The notes: a model not told the origin generated them from the sequence alone. Positions 1 to 9,403 are shown, numbered from the stretch's first letter. The stretch: 64,000 nucleotides of DNA from Saccharomonospora sp. CUA-673 (GCF_001942305.1 NZ_MKKE01000015.1:1-64000); one strand, 5' to 3'. Made by a program: numbers and translations.

Positions 1-1038
1 CGGGTGCGACCGGTCCGCAGGGACCGGCAGGCCCGGCCGGCCCCGCCGGACCCGAGGTCCGCAGGGCGAGGCAGGTCCGCAGGGTGCACCGGGTGCGACG
101 GTGCCGACGGTGAGACCGGACCGCAGGGCCCCCAGGGCGACGCGGGTCCCCAGGGCGCGCAGGGAGCCGATGGTGCCGACGGCGCGGACGGCGAGGCAGG
201 CCCGCAGGGACCGCAGGGCGACGAGGGCCCGCAGGGTGCCCAGGGTGCGGACGGCGCCCAGGGTGCCGACGGTCCGCAAGGCCCCGAGGGTCCGCAGGGC
301 GCCGATGGCGCGGACGGTGCCACCGGTCCGCAGGGGCCGATGGGGCCGCAGGGTCTCCAGGGTCCGCAAGGTGGGCAGGGTGACTCGGGTGTGCAGGGGC
401 CGCCCGGCATGACCGGGCCGATGGGTCCCCAGGGCCCGCAGGGTGCTCCGGGTACGCCGGGTGCCGACGGTGCGTCGATCGTGGGTCCGCCCGGACCGCA
501 GGGTGCGGCCGGCCCGCAGGGTCCGCCCGGTCCGCAGGGTGCGACGGGTGCCACGGGCCAGCCAGGTCCGCAGGGTGCCCCGGGTGCGCAGGGTCCGCAG
601 GGGCCCGGCGTGCAGCCGGCCGGCGGCTACTTCTACACGACGTCCACCGCCGGCAACGGGGCCAACTCGGTGGTCCCGATGGTGACCGCCGCGTCGGTGT
701 ACGGAACGGGTGTCACGCAGGTCGGCGGCGGGGTCAGCCTGGCGCCCGGCACCTATGTGATCGACTACTCGTGGCAGGCCGACGCGTCGGGTTCGGGCCA
801 GGCGTCGTCGGAGATCGTGTCGGCCTACCTGACGCTCGCCGGTACGGAGGTCCCGGGTTCGCGCGTCAAGTCCACGACCGGTACGCAGGCGGGCATCGAG
901 GGCCTGGTGGCGAACTCGATCACGATCACGGTGGGTTCGGTCCAGACGTTGAACCTCTACAACGGTGCCGCCGTCGTGACGCACAACAGCGGCCTCGCGG
1001 GTATCACGGGCAGCATCAACGTGCAGCGCGTGAACTGA
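1..1038 (+). CDS. Collagen-like (Gly-X-Y) surface protein, 5' partial, frameshifted near its start
   Basis: The gene enters from outside the window. From about 100 to 620 one frame reads as continuous Gly-X-Y triplets ([12 protein letters not shown]), the signature of a collagen triple helix. The last ~140 residues (about 610-1038) lose the triplets and become Gly/Ser/Thr/Val-rich, like the globular C-terminal trimerisation domains of bacterial collagen-like proteins (BclA or C1q/TNF type). Upstream of 100 the triplets continue in the other two frames, with breaks near 50 and 98, each repaired by one added base. The signal peptide must lie outside the window. It ends 4 bases from a convergent glycosyltransferase gene, which could modify it. 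The repeat class is certain; surface location and glycosylation are inference. Confidence 0.85.
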   Translation, partial: RVRPVRRDRQARPAPPDPRSAGRGRSAGCTGCDGADGETGPQGPQGDAGPQGAQGADGADGADGEAGPQGPQGDEGPQGAQGADGAQGADGPQGPEGPQGADGADGATGPQGPMGPQGLQGPQGGQGDSGVQGPPGMTGPMGPQGPQGAPGTPGADGASIVGPPGPQGAAGPQGPPGPQGATGATGQPGPQGAPGAQGPQGPGVQPAGGYFYTTSTAGNGANSVVPMVTAASVYGTGVTQVGGGVSLAPGTYVIDYSWQADASGSGQASSEIVSAYLTLAGTEVPGSRVKSTTGTQAGIEGLVANSITITVGSVQTLNLYNGAAVVTHNSGLAGITGSINVQRVN

Positions 1039-1042
1039 CGGC

Positions 1043-2281
1043 TCAACTCAGGAGCGGTCCGCCGTGGCGCGGGCCGCTCCTGACTGCGAGGAGGTTCGCG
1101 CCGACGTAGGCGATGTTGTGGGTCTTGTCGAAGTCGGTGGGGAAGTACGTACGCAGGGCGCTGACCTGGAACCGCATCGACGAGCCGGGGAACACGCGGT
1201 CGCGGAGTTGCCGCTGGGTCAGGTACCAGAAGCTGTTCTGGTTCCAGAACGACACGTGCGTCGGGTCCTGGAACGCGCCGCGTCCATCGGTGCTGGGTGT
1301 GGTGGTCAGGACGAGTCCACCGTGGACGAGCACGCGGTGCAGTTCCTCGAACAGCGCGCGGCGGTCCGGAATTCGTTGCAGCAGTTCGGTGGCGACGACG
1401 ACGCCCACCGATTCGTCGGGACAGGGAAGTCGCGGTTCCTGTGGGTCGATGTCGACGGGAGTGAGGTCGTCGGCCGGTTCGCCCGGCCATTCCGGGACGC
1501 GCAGATCGAGTGCGGCGAGTCCGTTCCGCCGGGACCACGCGGTGGCGAGTGTGCGAATGCCGCGGTGGTATCGGGCGACGGTGTCGGTCTGGATGTGTTT
1601 GTTGATGCGTTTGTCGCGTTGGGTGTTGCTCTCGTGGATCCGTTGCAGATACAGGCAGTGCGGAATGCGCACGAAATCGCCGATCTCGTAGAGGCGCATC
1701 ATCAGGTCCTGGTCGTCGAGAACCTCGAGTGCCGGGTCGTAACCGCCGACCTTCTCGTACGCCGAGCGGCGGAACGCGCGCACGTGATTCGGGGCGTACC
1801 AGATGTAGGACACGTTGTGCGGGCTCGGTTCCAGGGCGTGGCACCGGTTGACGCGCAGGCCGTCGACATCGTCCGATGCATACGTCCAGCCCATGGCGAG
1901 GTTGAACTTGTCGTAATTGGCCGAACCGTCCGCGTTGATCTGCGCGAAGTCGGAGTAGGCCAACACGGCCTCGTGGTCGTCGGTGAACACCGACACGAGT
2001 TCCTCGAGGCAGTTCGAGGCGAGCACGTCGTCGTGGTCGAGTTCCACGAGAACCTCGCCGGCGGCCAAAGCGCAGGCCTCCCGTTTCGCCGCGCCGACGT
2101 TTCCCGTGGATTCACCGCGCACCACCCGAATACGCGGATCGGGCTCGGGCGGTTCCCATTCGGCGGATCCGTTGAGCAGGACGATCCATTCCCAGTCCCG
2201 GTGCGTCTGCGCAATGACCGACCGGTGGCATCCGTCCAGGTACGTCGCGGTGTGGCTGGGCGTGAAGATGGACATTCGCAC
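1043..2281 (-). CDS. Family 2 glycosyltransferase fused to a methyltransferase-like domain
   Basis: Residues 1-230 are a GT-A (GT2) glycosyltransferase: N-terminal MSIFTPSHTATYL strand, acidic metal/nucleotide-sugar motif VELDHDD near residue 100, and the later acidic motif VLDDQDL near 190. Residues ~265-412 resemble the second half of class I SAM methyltransferases (DESVGVVVATELLQRIPD, then LHRVLVHGGLVL, then FQDPTHVSFWN), but no GxGxG SAM-binding loop is visible, so this half may be inactive or may only bind substrate. The likely role is transfer of a sugar from a nucleotide sugar to a surface glycan or to the neighbouring collagen-like protein. GTG at 2281 is the longest start; ATG at 2275 is equally plausible and neither has a clear ribosome site. 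Confidence 0.8.
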   Translation of the reverse strand: MRMSIFTPSHTATYLDGCHRSVIAQTHRDWEWIVLLNGSAEWEPPEPDPRIRVVRGESTGNVGAAKREACALAAGEVLVELDHDDVLASNCLEELVSVFTDDHEAVLAYSDFAQINADGSANYDKFNLAMGWTYASDDVDGLRVNRCHALEPSPHNVSYIWYAPNHVRAFRRSAYEKVGGYDPALEVLDDQDLMMRLYEIGDFVRIPHCLYLQRIHESNTQRDKRINKHIQTDTVARYHRGIRTLATAWSRRNGLAALDLRVPEWPGEPADDLTPVDIDPQEPRLPCPDESVGVVVATELLQRIPDRRALFEELHRVLVHGGLVLTTTPSTDGRGAFQDPTHVSFWNQNSFWYLTQRQLRDRVFPGSSMRFQVSALRTYFPTDFDKTHNIAYVGANLLAVRSGPRHGGPLLS

Positions 2282-2340
2282 GCGAAGAATCGTCCCACAA
2301 AACCCCGCCCCTCACCTCCCGTGACGGCGCGTGCGGGACA

Positions 2341-2991
2341 ATGCTTGTCGTGTCGACCGAACGTACGAGCCGGGCGTATGGCCACCGGGCCGTGGAGTAC
2401 ATCGACCTCCTCGGCACCGTCGATGCGCTGGCCGAGCCGGACCGCGCGTTCGTGGGTGCGTGGGCGGACGACCTCGGCTCCGGGCGGATCCTCGATGTCG
2501 GCTGCGGACCCGGACAGTGGACGCAGTGGCTGCACGAACGGGGATTGTCGGTGTCCGGTGTGGACCCGACGCCCGAGTTCGTCGAGCACGCCCGCAGCCG
2601 CTACCCGGACGTCGACTTCACCGTCGGCAGCGGCGAGTCGTTGGCCGTGACCGATGCGAGCCTGTCGGGCATCCTCGCGTGGTACTCGTTGATCCACACA
2701 CCGCCGGAGCACGTCGACGTGATCCTCACGGAGTTCGCGCGCTGCGTCGAACCGGGCGGTGGACTGTTGGTGGGCTTCTTCGAGGGCCCCGAGTCGGCAC
2801 CGTTCGACCACGCGGTGGCGACGGCGTACTACTGGCCGGTCGACGCCCTGGCCCGGCGAATCGAGCGGGCGGGTTTCACCGTCACAGCACGGGAAACCCG
2901 CGTCGACCCAGGCCATCGTCCACACGGCGCCCTGGCGGCCGTAAGGGGCGTCCCCGACAGTCTCACTCCGGTTCGGGGCGGGACCAGTTGA
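2341..2991 (+). CDS. Class I SAM-dependent methyltransferase
   Basis: A 216-residue methyltransferase. Motif I is clear (ILDVGCGPGQWT, about residues 50-61), followed by the acidic end of strand 2 (VSGVDPTPEF), the motif IV region (GILAWYSLIH) and the post-motif LREF-like helix before GGGLLVGFF. The substrate is not predictable; sequences of this kind methylate small molecules. It is divergent from the glycosyltransferase gene 59 bases away, and its 3' end overlaps the convergent protease gene by 29 bases. GTG at 2350 is an alternative start three codons in. Confidence 0.85.
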   Translation: MLVVSTERTSRAYGHRAVEYIDLLGTVDALAEPDRAFVGAWADDLGSGRILDVGCGPGQWTQWLHERGLSVSGVDPTPEFVEHARSRYPDVDFTVGSGESLAVTDASLSGILAWYSLIHTPPEHVDVILTEFARCVEPGGGLLVGFFEGPESAPFDHAVATAYYWPVDALARRIERAGFTVTARETRVDPGHRPHGALAAVRGVPDSLTPVRGGTS

Positions 2992-3790
2992 CGTCCTCAC
3001 GTTGACCCAGGAACGCCGCCACGGTTGTGGCGAGGACGAAGGCGCTGGCGATGCCGGCCAGCAGCAACGCGTTCTCGTTGCTGGTCGTCATGCGGTCGCT
3101 GAGCAGGCTCTGGGCCACGACCTGGAACGCCAGGTGGAACCCGATCGGAGTCCACAGGCTGCCGGTCTGGATGTGCAGCAGGCCGAGCACCACGGCCACC
3201 GCGAAGAACATGATCCCGCGTTCGGTGAGGACGCCCCACCCCTCGGAGGCCACCCACAGGCCGGTGCCGAAAACGGTGAACAGGACGGCCTGGCCGATCA
3301 CGGCAACCCACGGCGGCAGCACCGTGGTGAGGTTGCGCTGGAGGTAGCCGCGGAAGATCAGTTCCTCGGGCAGTGCCTCGAAGACGAAGACGAGGACGAT
3401 CAGTAGCACCGCCCAGCCCAGGATCGTGGACCACGGGACCTGCGGCTGCAGGTCCACCCACCCGGTCGCCAGCGCGGCGGTGAGACCGAGTGCCGAGGGC
3501 AGTGCGAACGCTGCCACGCCGACGAGGAACGGCCGCCAAGCCCTGCGCGGGTTGTCCAACCCGAGGCCCGCGAGCGGACGACGGTCCAGGTAGCGCCGGG
3601 CCGCGATGACCATCGGTACGGCCAGGCCGCAGACCAGCACCGCGTTCATGATCCGCGTGGGGATGGTCAACTCGTCGTCGCCGAAGGTGCTGCTCGCCCA
3701 TCTCATCAGCGCCCAGATCGCGACGGTGCCGGCGAAGACGGCGAAGAGTCGGGCGGCCAGGGGCGTACGGCGAAGAGCGTCAGTAGTCAT
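2963..3790 (-). CDS. CPBP-family intramembrane metalloprotease
   Basis: An integral membrane protein with about eight hydrophobic segments and the CPBP/Abi signature EELIFRGYLQR near residue 160 (the EExxxR glutamate pair) plus a later FHLAF segment carrying the second histidine motif. Family members are Rce1-like intramembrane endopeptidases, linked in bacteria to bacteriocin immunity or protein processing; the substrate here is unknown. I chose ATG at 3790 (MTTDALRR), which leaves a short cytoplasmic tail before the first membrane helix; an upstream ATG at 3820 adds ten residues. The 3' end overlaps the convergent methyltransferase gene. Confidence 0.85.
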   Translation of the reverse strand: MTTDALRRTPLAARLFAVFAGTVAIWALMRWASSTFGDDELTIPTRIMNAVLVCGLAVPMVIAARRYLDRRPLAGLGLDNPRRAWRPFLVGVAAFALPSALGLTAALATGWVDLQPQVPWSTILGWAVLLIVLVFVFEALPEELIFRGYLQRNLTTVLPPWVAVIGQAVLFTVFGTGLWVASEGWGVLTERGIMFFAVAVVLGLLHIQTGSLWTPIGFHLAFQVVAQSLLSDRMTTSNENALLLAGIASAFVLATTVAAFLGQREDVNWSRPEPE

Positions 3791-3888
3791 CGGTGATCTG
3801 TTCCAAAGGGTTGGGTCCACTTGACGTTAGGGCGAACGCCGCCGACGGAAGCAGTGCCGTTAGTCATGGATCGCAGCCCAGCCACGTG

Positions 3889-3919
3889 CTCGAACCCAGA
3901 ACCCGAGGATGCAAAGTCC
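3889..3919 (-). repeat. Partial tRNA-Lys copy, candidate att site
   Basis: Thirty-one bases match the anticodon-loop to T-loop part of the tRNA-Lys gene at 4661-4691 with 29 identities, including 22 consecutive bases, in the same orientation. The rest of a tRNA (D arm, acceptor stem) is absent, so this is a fragment, not a gene. A direct copy of the tRNA 3' half lying downstream of the tRNA is what tRNA-targeted integration leaves behind. The HigBA pair lies between the two copies and no integrase is present. Confidence 0.6.
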
Positions 3920-4016
3920 GCGGGTTCGAACGCGGTGATCTTGAAGTGGGCGGTAGGGACACGGCGCCCGGCTTCGTGCGTACTTGTGCGTCCCACTAGT
4001 ATCGATGTACGCTAGC

Positions 4017-4035
4017 ACTTGTGAGGCGCACAAGT
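4017..4035 (+). promoter_or_regulatory. Inverted-repeat operator of the HigBA pair
   Basis: ACTTGTG and CACAAGT form a perfect 7-bp inverted repeat with a 5-base spacer, ending 8 bases before the higB start. A further half site, ACTTGTG, sits at 3982-3988. HigA-type antitoxins repress their own promoter through such palindromes, so autoregulation is the natural reading; binding is inferred. Confidence 0.6.
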
Positions 4036-4043
4036 AGGGTGTC

Positions 4044-4322
4044 ATGATCCGATCGTTCGCGAACAAGCGCACCGAAAAGATCTGGCACCGTCGCGACACC
4101 CGGCTTCCGCCCGACGTTCGACGCCGGGCGTGGGTCAAGCTCGCGATGCTCGACAAGGCGGGTCAGCTCGACGACCTGCGAGTTCCACCCGGCAATCGCC
4201 TCGAACAACTACGCGGGGACCGGGCAGGGCAACACAGTATCCGCATCAACGACCAGTGGCGCGTCTGCTTCACCTGGACCGACAGCGGCCCTGAGCACGT
4301 CGAGATCGTCGACTACCACTAG
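4044..4322 (+). CDS. higB: HigB/RelE-superfamily toxin
   Basis: A 92-residue basic protein with the HigB (plasmid maintenance killer) pattern: N-terminal IRSFANKRTEKIWH, central LDDLRVPPGNRLEQLRGDR and C-terminal IRINDQWRVCFTW ending EIVDYH. This family is a ribosome-dependent mRNA endonuclease neutralised by HigA. The toxin-first order and the 8-base gap to the antitoxin gene are typical of hig operons. An inverted repeat precedes the start. The pair lies between tRNA-Lys and a partial copy of it, suggesting it is what remains of a small integrated element. Confidence 0.9.
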   Translation: MIRSFANKRTEKIWHRRDTRLPPDVRRRAWVKLAMLDKAGQLDDLRVPPGNRLEQLRGDRAGQHSIRINDQWRVCFTWTDSGPEHVEIVDYH

Positions 4323-4330
4323 GGAGAGCC

Positions 4331-4621
4331 ATGACCACCATGCCGCCGGTGCACCCCGGCGAGATCCTCAAGGAAGAGTTCCTCGACCCGCTGGGCATCT
4401 CCGCGTATCGACTCGCGAAGGAGATCGGGGTCGATCAGGCGCGCCTGTCGCAGATCATCGCCGGACGGCGCAGCATCACCGCAGACACCGGACTACGCCT
4501 GTCGCGTTTCTTCAACATGTCCGAGGGCTTCTGGACGGGCTTGCAGGAGCTCTACGACCGCGAGACCGCTCGCGATGCACTCGGCGACGAACTCGAGCGC
4601 ATCCATCCGCTCTCGGCGTAA
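4331..4621 (+). CDS. higA: HigA antitoxin, XRE-type helix-turn-helix
   Basis: A 96-residue DNA-binding antitoxin beginning VHPGEILKEEFLDPLGIS, the usual opening of HigA, followed by the helix-turn-helix YRLAKEIGVDQARLSQIIAG (about residues 27-46) and the RSITADTGLRLSRFF dimer helix. It should bind and neutralise HigB and repress the operon through the palindrome at 4017-4035. A GGAGAG ribosome site lies just before the ATG. The stop codon is 26 bases from the 3' end of the tRNA-Lys gene. Confidence 0.92.
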   Translation: MTTMPPVHPGEILKEEFLDPLGISAYRLAKEIGVDQARLSQIIAGRRSITADTGLRLSRFFNMSEGFWTGLQELYDRETARDALGDELERIHPLSA

Positions 4622-4646
4622 GCCCAGGTGATCGGAGGGGATTCGG

Positions 4647-4719
<73 letters not shown>

Positions 4720-4816
4720 TGCCGGCCCCAGCTTAGCCGCCCCGCGTCGCAGCGCTTGTGGGGTGGTCCGCGGGTGGTCCACGCTGCAGCACCGGCGCGC
4801 TGACCGCCGACCTCGG

Positions 4817-4920
4817 GGTGCCAACACGGCGTCGTGGGGTGCCAACACGGTGACGCAGAACGCCAACACGGCGACGTGGGGTGCTGACACGCCCGGCGCG
4901 AAGTGCTGACACGGGGGTGT
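4817..4920 (+). repeat. 21-bp repeat array 1 (five forward units)
   Basis: Five copies of the unit TGCYRACACGGCGWCGYRGGG. The ACACG core recurs at 4824, 4845, 4866, 4887 and 4909, a spacing of 21 except the last (22). The first three units read CCAACACGG, the last two CTGACACG. The array lies in the divergent gap between tRNA-Lys and the FMN reductase gene. Translated backwards it gives a seven-residue repeat, which I do not regard as a protein. Confidence 0.9.
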
Positions 4921-4982
4921 CAGTCGGGCGCCGGTCGGTTGACAGATGCCGGCCGGTCATGGTCGTTCCTAGCGTCTACGCC

Positions 4983-5614
4983 ATGACCAACGACATCAGC
5001 GCCACCGGCGCACACGACACCAACACCAGCAACGACACCGCCGGCGCCACGGGTGGTCGTGACCGGCTTCGGCTGGCCGTTGTCATCGGGAGTACGCGGA
5101 CGGACCGGTTCGGGCCGGTGCCCTCCTCGTGGTTCGCCGGGGAGGCTCGCAAGCACGACGGGTTCGACGTCGACCTGGTCGACCTCGCCGGCCTGGACCT
5201 GCCGAACTCGCTCGACGGTCCGCCGACGTCGACGCGCTCGGCGCCCGCCTCGGCGACGCCGACGCGATCGTCGTCGTCACACCCGAGTACAACCACAGTT
5301 ACCCGGCGCCGTTGAAGGCCGCCATCGACTACTTCCACGACGAATGGCGCACCAAGGCCGTCGGGTTCGTCGCCTACGGCGGCATGGGCGGCGGCCTGCG
5401 CGCGGTCGAGCACCTGCGCACCGTGTTCGCCGAACTGCACGCCATGACCGTTCGCGACACGGTCAGTTTCCACAACTTCTGGGACCGCTTCGACGACGAC
5501 GGCACGCCGCGCGACGCCGAGTCCACCGCAGCCGCCGCGAAGGGCATGCTCAACCAGCTCGACTGGTGGGGACGGGCACTGCGGGACGCGCGGTCGAACC
5601 GCCCGTACGCGTGA
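4983..5614 (+). CDS. NADPH-dependent FMN reductase family protein (frameshifted)
   Basis: A flavodoxin-fold oxidoreductase. The N-terminal frame shows LRLAVVIGSTRTDRFGP, the phosphate-binding loop of NADPH-dependent FMN/quinone reductases, after a low-complexity N-terminal extension rich in Asn/Asp/Thr. After a break near 5213 the next frame continues with ADAIVVVTPEYNHSYPAPLK, the family's substrate-loop motif, and ends ALRDARSNRPYA. One added base joins the halves into a protein of ordinary length (~210 residues). Members reduce FMN or quinones with NAD(P)H. A SoxR-like palindrome follows directly, before the next gene. Start: ATG 4983, 62 bases after repeat array 1. Confidence 0.8.
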
Positions 5615-5619
5615 CATGC

Positions 5620-5650
5620 TTGACCTCGACCATGCTCGAGGTTGCAGGCT
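5620..5650 (+). promoter_or_regulatory. MerR/SoxR-type promoter element
   Basis: TTGACC is followed by the inverted repeat ACCTCGA-ccatgc-TCGAGGT (5623-5642) and then CAGGCT as a -10 candidate, a 19-base spacing of the overlong kind that MerR-family activators such as SoxR correct by DNA distortion. It sits between the FMN reductase stop and the LuxR-type gene start at 5658. Assignment to SoxR is by resemblance only; no soxR gene is in the window. Confidence 0.45.
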
Positions 5651-5657
5651 CGTGCCC

Positions 5658-8345
5658 ATGACGTTCACGCGACTGCACGGACGCGACGACGAACTCGGCC
5701 GCATCGACCGGATGCTGGCGAGGTGCGAACCGGGGGTGGGCAGGCCCTGATGCTGCGCGGGGAGGCCGGTATCGGGAAGTCGGCGCTGCTCGCACATGCC
5801 GCGAGCAGTGCGACGGCCTGTTCGTCCTACGCGCAGCGGGCGCCGAGGCCGAGATGTCGATCCCCTACGCCGGTCTGCACCAGCTCCTCCGTCCCGTGGC
5901 CGCCGACGTCGCGAACCTCACCGACACCGACACCGACACCGACCCCGGCATCGACACGGCCGCGCACGCCGACACGCTCCGCCGTGTGCTGGCCGGCCGC
6001 GACCCTGGCGAGCGTTTCGCCGTGGGCGTGGCGCTGCTCGAGTTGCTGAGCCGGCTCGCTGCCGGCCGGCCGGTGCTGGTGCTCGTCGACGATCTGCAGT
6101 GGATGGACGCGGCGTCGACGGACGCCCTGTTGTTCGTCTCCCGCAGGCTCGCGGGCGAACGCGTCGGAATCCTCGTGGCGGCAACGGATTCGCAGCCCGC
6201 GGGCGGGATTCCGCAGCTACGACTGTCCGGTGTGGACGACGCCGCGGCCACCCGGATCCTCGAGGAGACGGACCTGCCGCCCCATCGGCGTGCTTCGGTG
6301 ATCGCGGCGTCGTGGGGGATCCCGGCGGCGCTGCGGGAGATCGGCACCGACGGTCCGGTCGATGCGGGTCCCTTCGCCGCCGCCCTCGACGCGCTGCCCG
6401 GGGCGGCACGCACGGTGCTGCTCGTCGCGGCCGTCGACGACACGTGCGACACCGACGCCATCCTCGCGGCGGCCGGCAAACTCGGCGCGGGCATCGACGA
6501 CCTGCGTGTCGCCGAGGACGCCGGACTCGTCGCGTTCACCGACGGGTGCTTCGGGTTCAGCCACCCGCTGATCGGCCCGGCCGTGTACCGCGCCGCGCCG
6601 TTCACGCGCCGGCTCGAGGCGCACCGCGCGCTCGTCGACGTCCTCAGCGCCGAGACCGACGCCGACCGGCGCGCCCGGCACCTCGCCGCGTCGACGACCA
6701 CGCCCGACGAGTCCGTCGCCGCCGAACTGGAGGACGGCGTCGACCAGGCCAGGATGCGCGGTGGCATGTCCGCTGTCGCCGACGCCTACGAACGCGCCGC
6801 CCGCTTGTCGCCCGCGCCGCGCGACGAGGGCCGCAGGTTGACGTCCGCCGCCCGCGCCGCGGCCGACGCGGGACAGCCGGAACGCGCCCGGCACCTCGCC
6901 GACCAGGCGTCCGCGTTGTTGCCGGACCCGGAGGACGCGACGTGGTCGGCGATCGTGCGTGCCGAACTGGCGCAGGACGACAACCGGCCGATCGACGCCC
7001 ACCACACGCTGGTCGCCGCCGCGAAACGGCTCGCGGGCGGGGCGCCCGGCTCCGCGGGCAAGCTGCTGTTCGCGGCGGTCGAGACGGCGTGGTCGGCAGG
7101 CGAGTTCGACCGGGCGGGCGAGGCAGCCGACCTCGCCGAGGCGCTCGGCGTGGCCCACGTCGGCCGGGTGCGCCTGCTCGACACGGCCGTCCGCGGCGGT
7201 CCACGCGAGGCCGTCGAGGCGTTGCGGGAGCTGCTCGACGTCGACTGCGCGGCCGTCGGACAGTGCGCCGACCTCGAGCTCAACCTGCGCGTGCGCACGC
7301 GCAGGGCGTCCTGGTGGGCGCTGCTCGGCCGGTACGACACGGCGAGGGCGGAGGCGTTCGACCTGGTCGCCGAGGCCAGAACGCACGCGGCAGGCGGCGT
7401 CCTGCCCGGTGCGCTGACCGTGCTCGCGCGGGCGCAACTGCACCTCGCGACCTCGACGGCGCTGTCGCGTCCGCGGAGGAGGCGCTGGCCACCGCGACGT
7501 CCATCGGGCAGCGCCGCGGCATCGCCGAGGCGTCCGGGGTGCTGGCGTTGGTCGCCGGACTGCGCGGCGACCGCGGGCGCGTCGCCGACCACACCGCCGA
7601 CGCCGGCCCGGTCGACGCCGAGCACGCCGCCGCGATGCTCGACCTGGGTGCGGGGCGGGCGAGCGCGGCGGTCGAACGGATGGCGTGCGCCGTCGACGCC
7701 GGCGTCCTCGGCCTGTTCCGGCTGCCCGACCTCGTCGAGGCCGTGGCCCGGGACGGGGACACCTCCCCGGTCGGTCGCGACGTCGCCCCGCAAGCGCTTG
7801 CGAACCTCGTGGCCTGGTCGGATGCGTCCGACAGTGGCTGGGTGCGGGCGGTGACGAACCGGAGCAGGGCACTGCTCGAGCAGGCCGACCCGGAGGCCGC
7901 GCTCGTCGAGGCCGCACACGCGGGCACGTTCGAACAGGCGCGCACGGAACTCGTCCACGGCGAATGGCTGCGCAGGCAACGCAGGCCCGCGCGGGCGCGG
8001 GCGCACCTGCGCGCGGCCCTGTCGGCCTTCGACCGGCTCGGCGCCGCGCCGTGGGCCGAGCGGGCCCGCACCGAACTGCGCGCCGCCGGGGCCTCGTCGG
8101 AACCGGCCGCAGAGACACGCGGCTCCGACGGCAGCTCGGCCGGGGTCGAGCGGGCCGGGGTCGAGACGTTGACCCCGCAGGAACGGCGCATCGCCGCGCT
8201 CGCCGCCGACGGGCTCAGCAACCGCGACATCGGCGCCCGGCTGTATCTGAGCCCGCGAACCGTCGGCTACCACCTGTACAAGGCGTATCCGAAGCTCGGC
8301 GTGACGGGCCGCGGAGAGCTCGCGAAACTGGAGCTGATGGCCTGA
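5658..8345 (+). CDS. LAL-type LuxR regulator with N-terminal ATPase (three frameshifts)
   Basis: A large ATP-binding regulator of the LuxR family. In order: MTFTRLHGRDDELGRID opening, Walker A GEAGIGKSALL near 5765, SIPYAGLHQLLRP typical of LAL proteins, Walker B VLVLVDDLQWMD near 6090, a long helical TPR-like middle, and a C-terminal LuxR helix-turn-helix (LTPQERRIAALAADGLSNRD, then SPRTVGYHLYKAYPKLG). The coding frame changes near 5719, 5811 and 7455; each change is repaired by one added base, giving ~895 residues, the usual LAL length. Such proteins activate transcription in response to an ATP-coupled ligand signal; targets are unknown. A MerR-type promoter element lies just upstream. Confidence 0.85.
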
Positions 8346-8375
8346 CGCGGCCCGTGTCGTGCCACACTGCACGCC

Positions 8376-9389
8376 GTGGAGTACCAACTGTCGGCAGAGC
8401 TCACCGCCCCGGAATCCGGTCCCGACCTGGACGCCCTCCAGCAAGTCGGCGTGGTGGCGCTGCTCGACACGCGGCTGTCCCGGCTGGCCGGGATCGAGGG
8501 GCCGGACGGTGTCGAGATCACGCCCGTCGAACACACCGTGCACGCCCACCTCGGCGGCGCGAACGTCAGCTGGCTGCTGGACGCGCCCGCGCTGGTGTTC
8601 GCCGAGGACGCCACCAGGGCCGTGCTCGAACAGCTGCTCGAGGAGACCGAGCTGCTCCGCGGGTGGCAGGTCAAGCACTGCGCCGTGACCGCGACCGACG
8701 ACCAGCTCGAGAGCGCGCTCGCCGCGTCGGCCGAACCCGAGGGCGTCATCGAGATCGACCCGCAGGACCAGGCCGAACTCGCCGAGCGCAGGCAACGGCT
8801 GCTGGACGCCTCCCAGTACCTCACCGCGTTCGAGCTCGACGCCTTCGGCTACACCGACGGCGGCGACGTCACCGAGAACGAGGCGCGCTACGTGGCCGGC
8901 GCGATCATGCACGGCGTCGAGATGGTCACCGACGAGCTGTTCGGCGACATCCAGCTGCTCGAGGACGAGGACGCCACCGCCGTCGACGTCGAGGCGCTGT
9001 GGGTGCTCGACGAGCTGCCCCAGCAGTTCGCCGACCAGTACACGGTGCTGTTCGCCAAGCAGCTGCTCGTGACCACCGCGATCCTCGGCTACCGGCTCAC
9101 CCAGGAGGAGTGGACGGCGCCGCTGTGCGTGGCCGAGGCGCTCGCGCTGCACGTCGTCAAGTCGCGGGCCGAGCTCGAACTGGACCTCGCCGAGGCCGTC
9201 CCGGAGGAGCGGGTCACCGAGATCCTCGCCCACTTCGACGACTACGCCTTCCCCGACGGCGCGCACGAGGAGCTCTACGACATCTCCGACCTCGACGCCT
9301 TCGACAGCGACGTCATCACCTGGTTCACCCCCGACCCCCGCTACACCGACACCCGGGGCCTCCACCCCTACCTCACGGAAGAGGACTGA
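8376..9389 (+). CDS. Acidic protein of unknown function
   Basis: A 337-residue soluble acidic protein starting at GTG 8376, 30 bases after the LuxR-type gene. I recognise no domain. It is Glu/Asp/Leu/Ala-rich and predicted mostly helical, with no signal peptide or membrane segment; acidic stretches include IEIDPQDQAELAERRQRLL near residue 125 and LLEDEDATAVDVEALW near 195. The C-terminus (WFTPDPRYTDTRGLHPYL) is Pro/Tyr-rich. Codon use is like its neighbours, so it is a real gene, but no function can be assigned. Confidence 0.75.
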   Translation: MEYQLSAELTAPESGPDLDALQQVGVVALLDTRLSRLAGIEGPDGVEITPVEHTVHAHLGGANVSWLLDAPALVFAEDATRAVLEQLLEETELLRGWQVKHCAVTATDDQLESALAASAEPEGVIEIDPQDQAELAERRQRLLDASQYLTAFELDAFGYTDGGDVTENEARYVAGAIMHGVEMVTDELFGDIQLLEDEDATAVDVEALWVLDELPQQFADQYTVLFAKQLLVTTAILGYRLTQEEWTAPLCVAEALALHVVKSRAELELDLAEAVPEERVTEILAHFDDYAFPDGAHEELYDISDLDAFDSDVITWFTPDPRYTDTRGLHPYLTEED

Positions 9390-9403
9390 GCGGCCCGAGC
9401 CCG

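Noticed and set aside
120-620. The Gly-Pro-Gln coding repeats as a DNA satellite without coding function
   Set aside because: Strict three-base periodicity with glycine at every third codon and a non-repetitive C-terminal domain show it is coding.
3889-3960. A second complete tRNA gene (possible Gln from anticodon-like TTG)
   Set aside because: Only the anticodon-to-T-loop segment matches; there is no D arm or acceptor stem.
6217-8118. Long antisense frame opposite the LAL regulator
   Set aside because: Arg/Pro/Ala-rich shadow with no domain; the plus strand has Walker and LuxR motifs.
5658-8345. Interpreting the LAL regulator and other broken genes as pseudogenes
   Set aside because: All breaks are simple one-base losses with intact motifs on both sides, a pattern better explained by sequence error.
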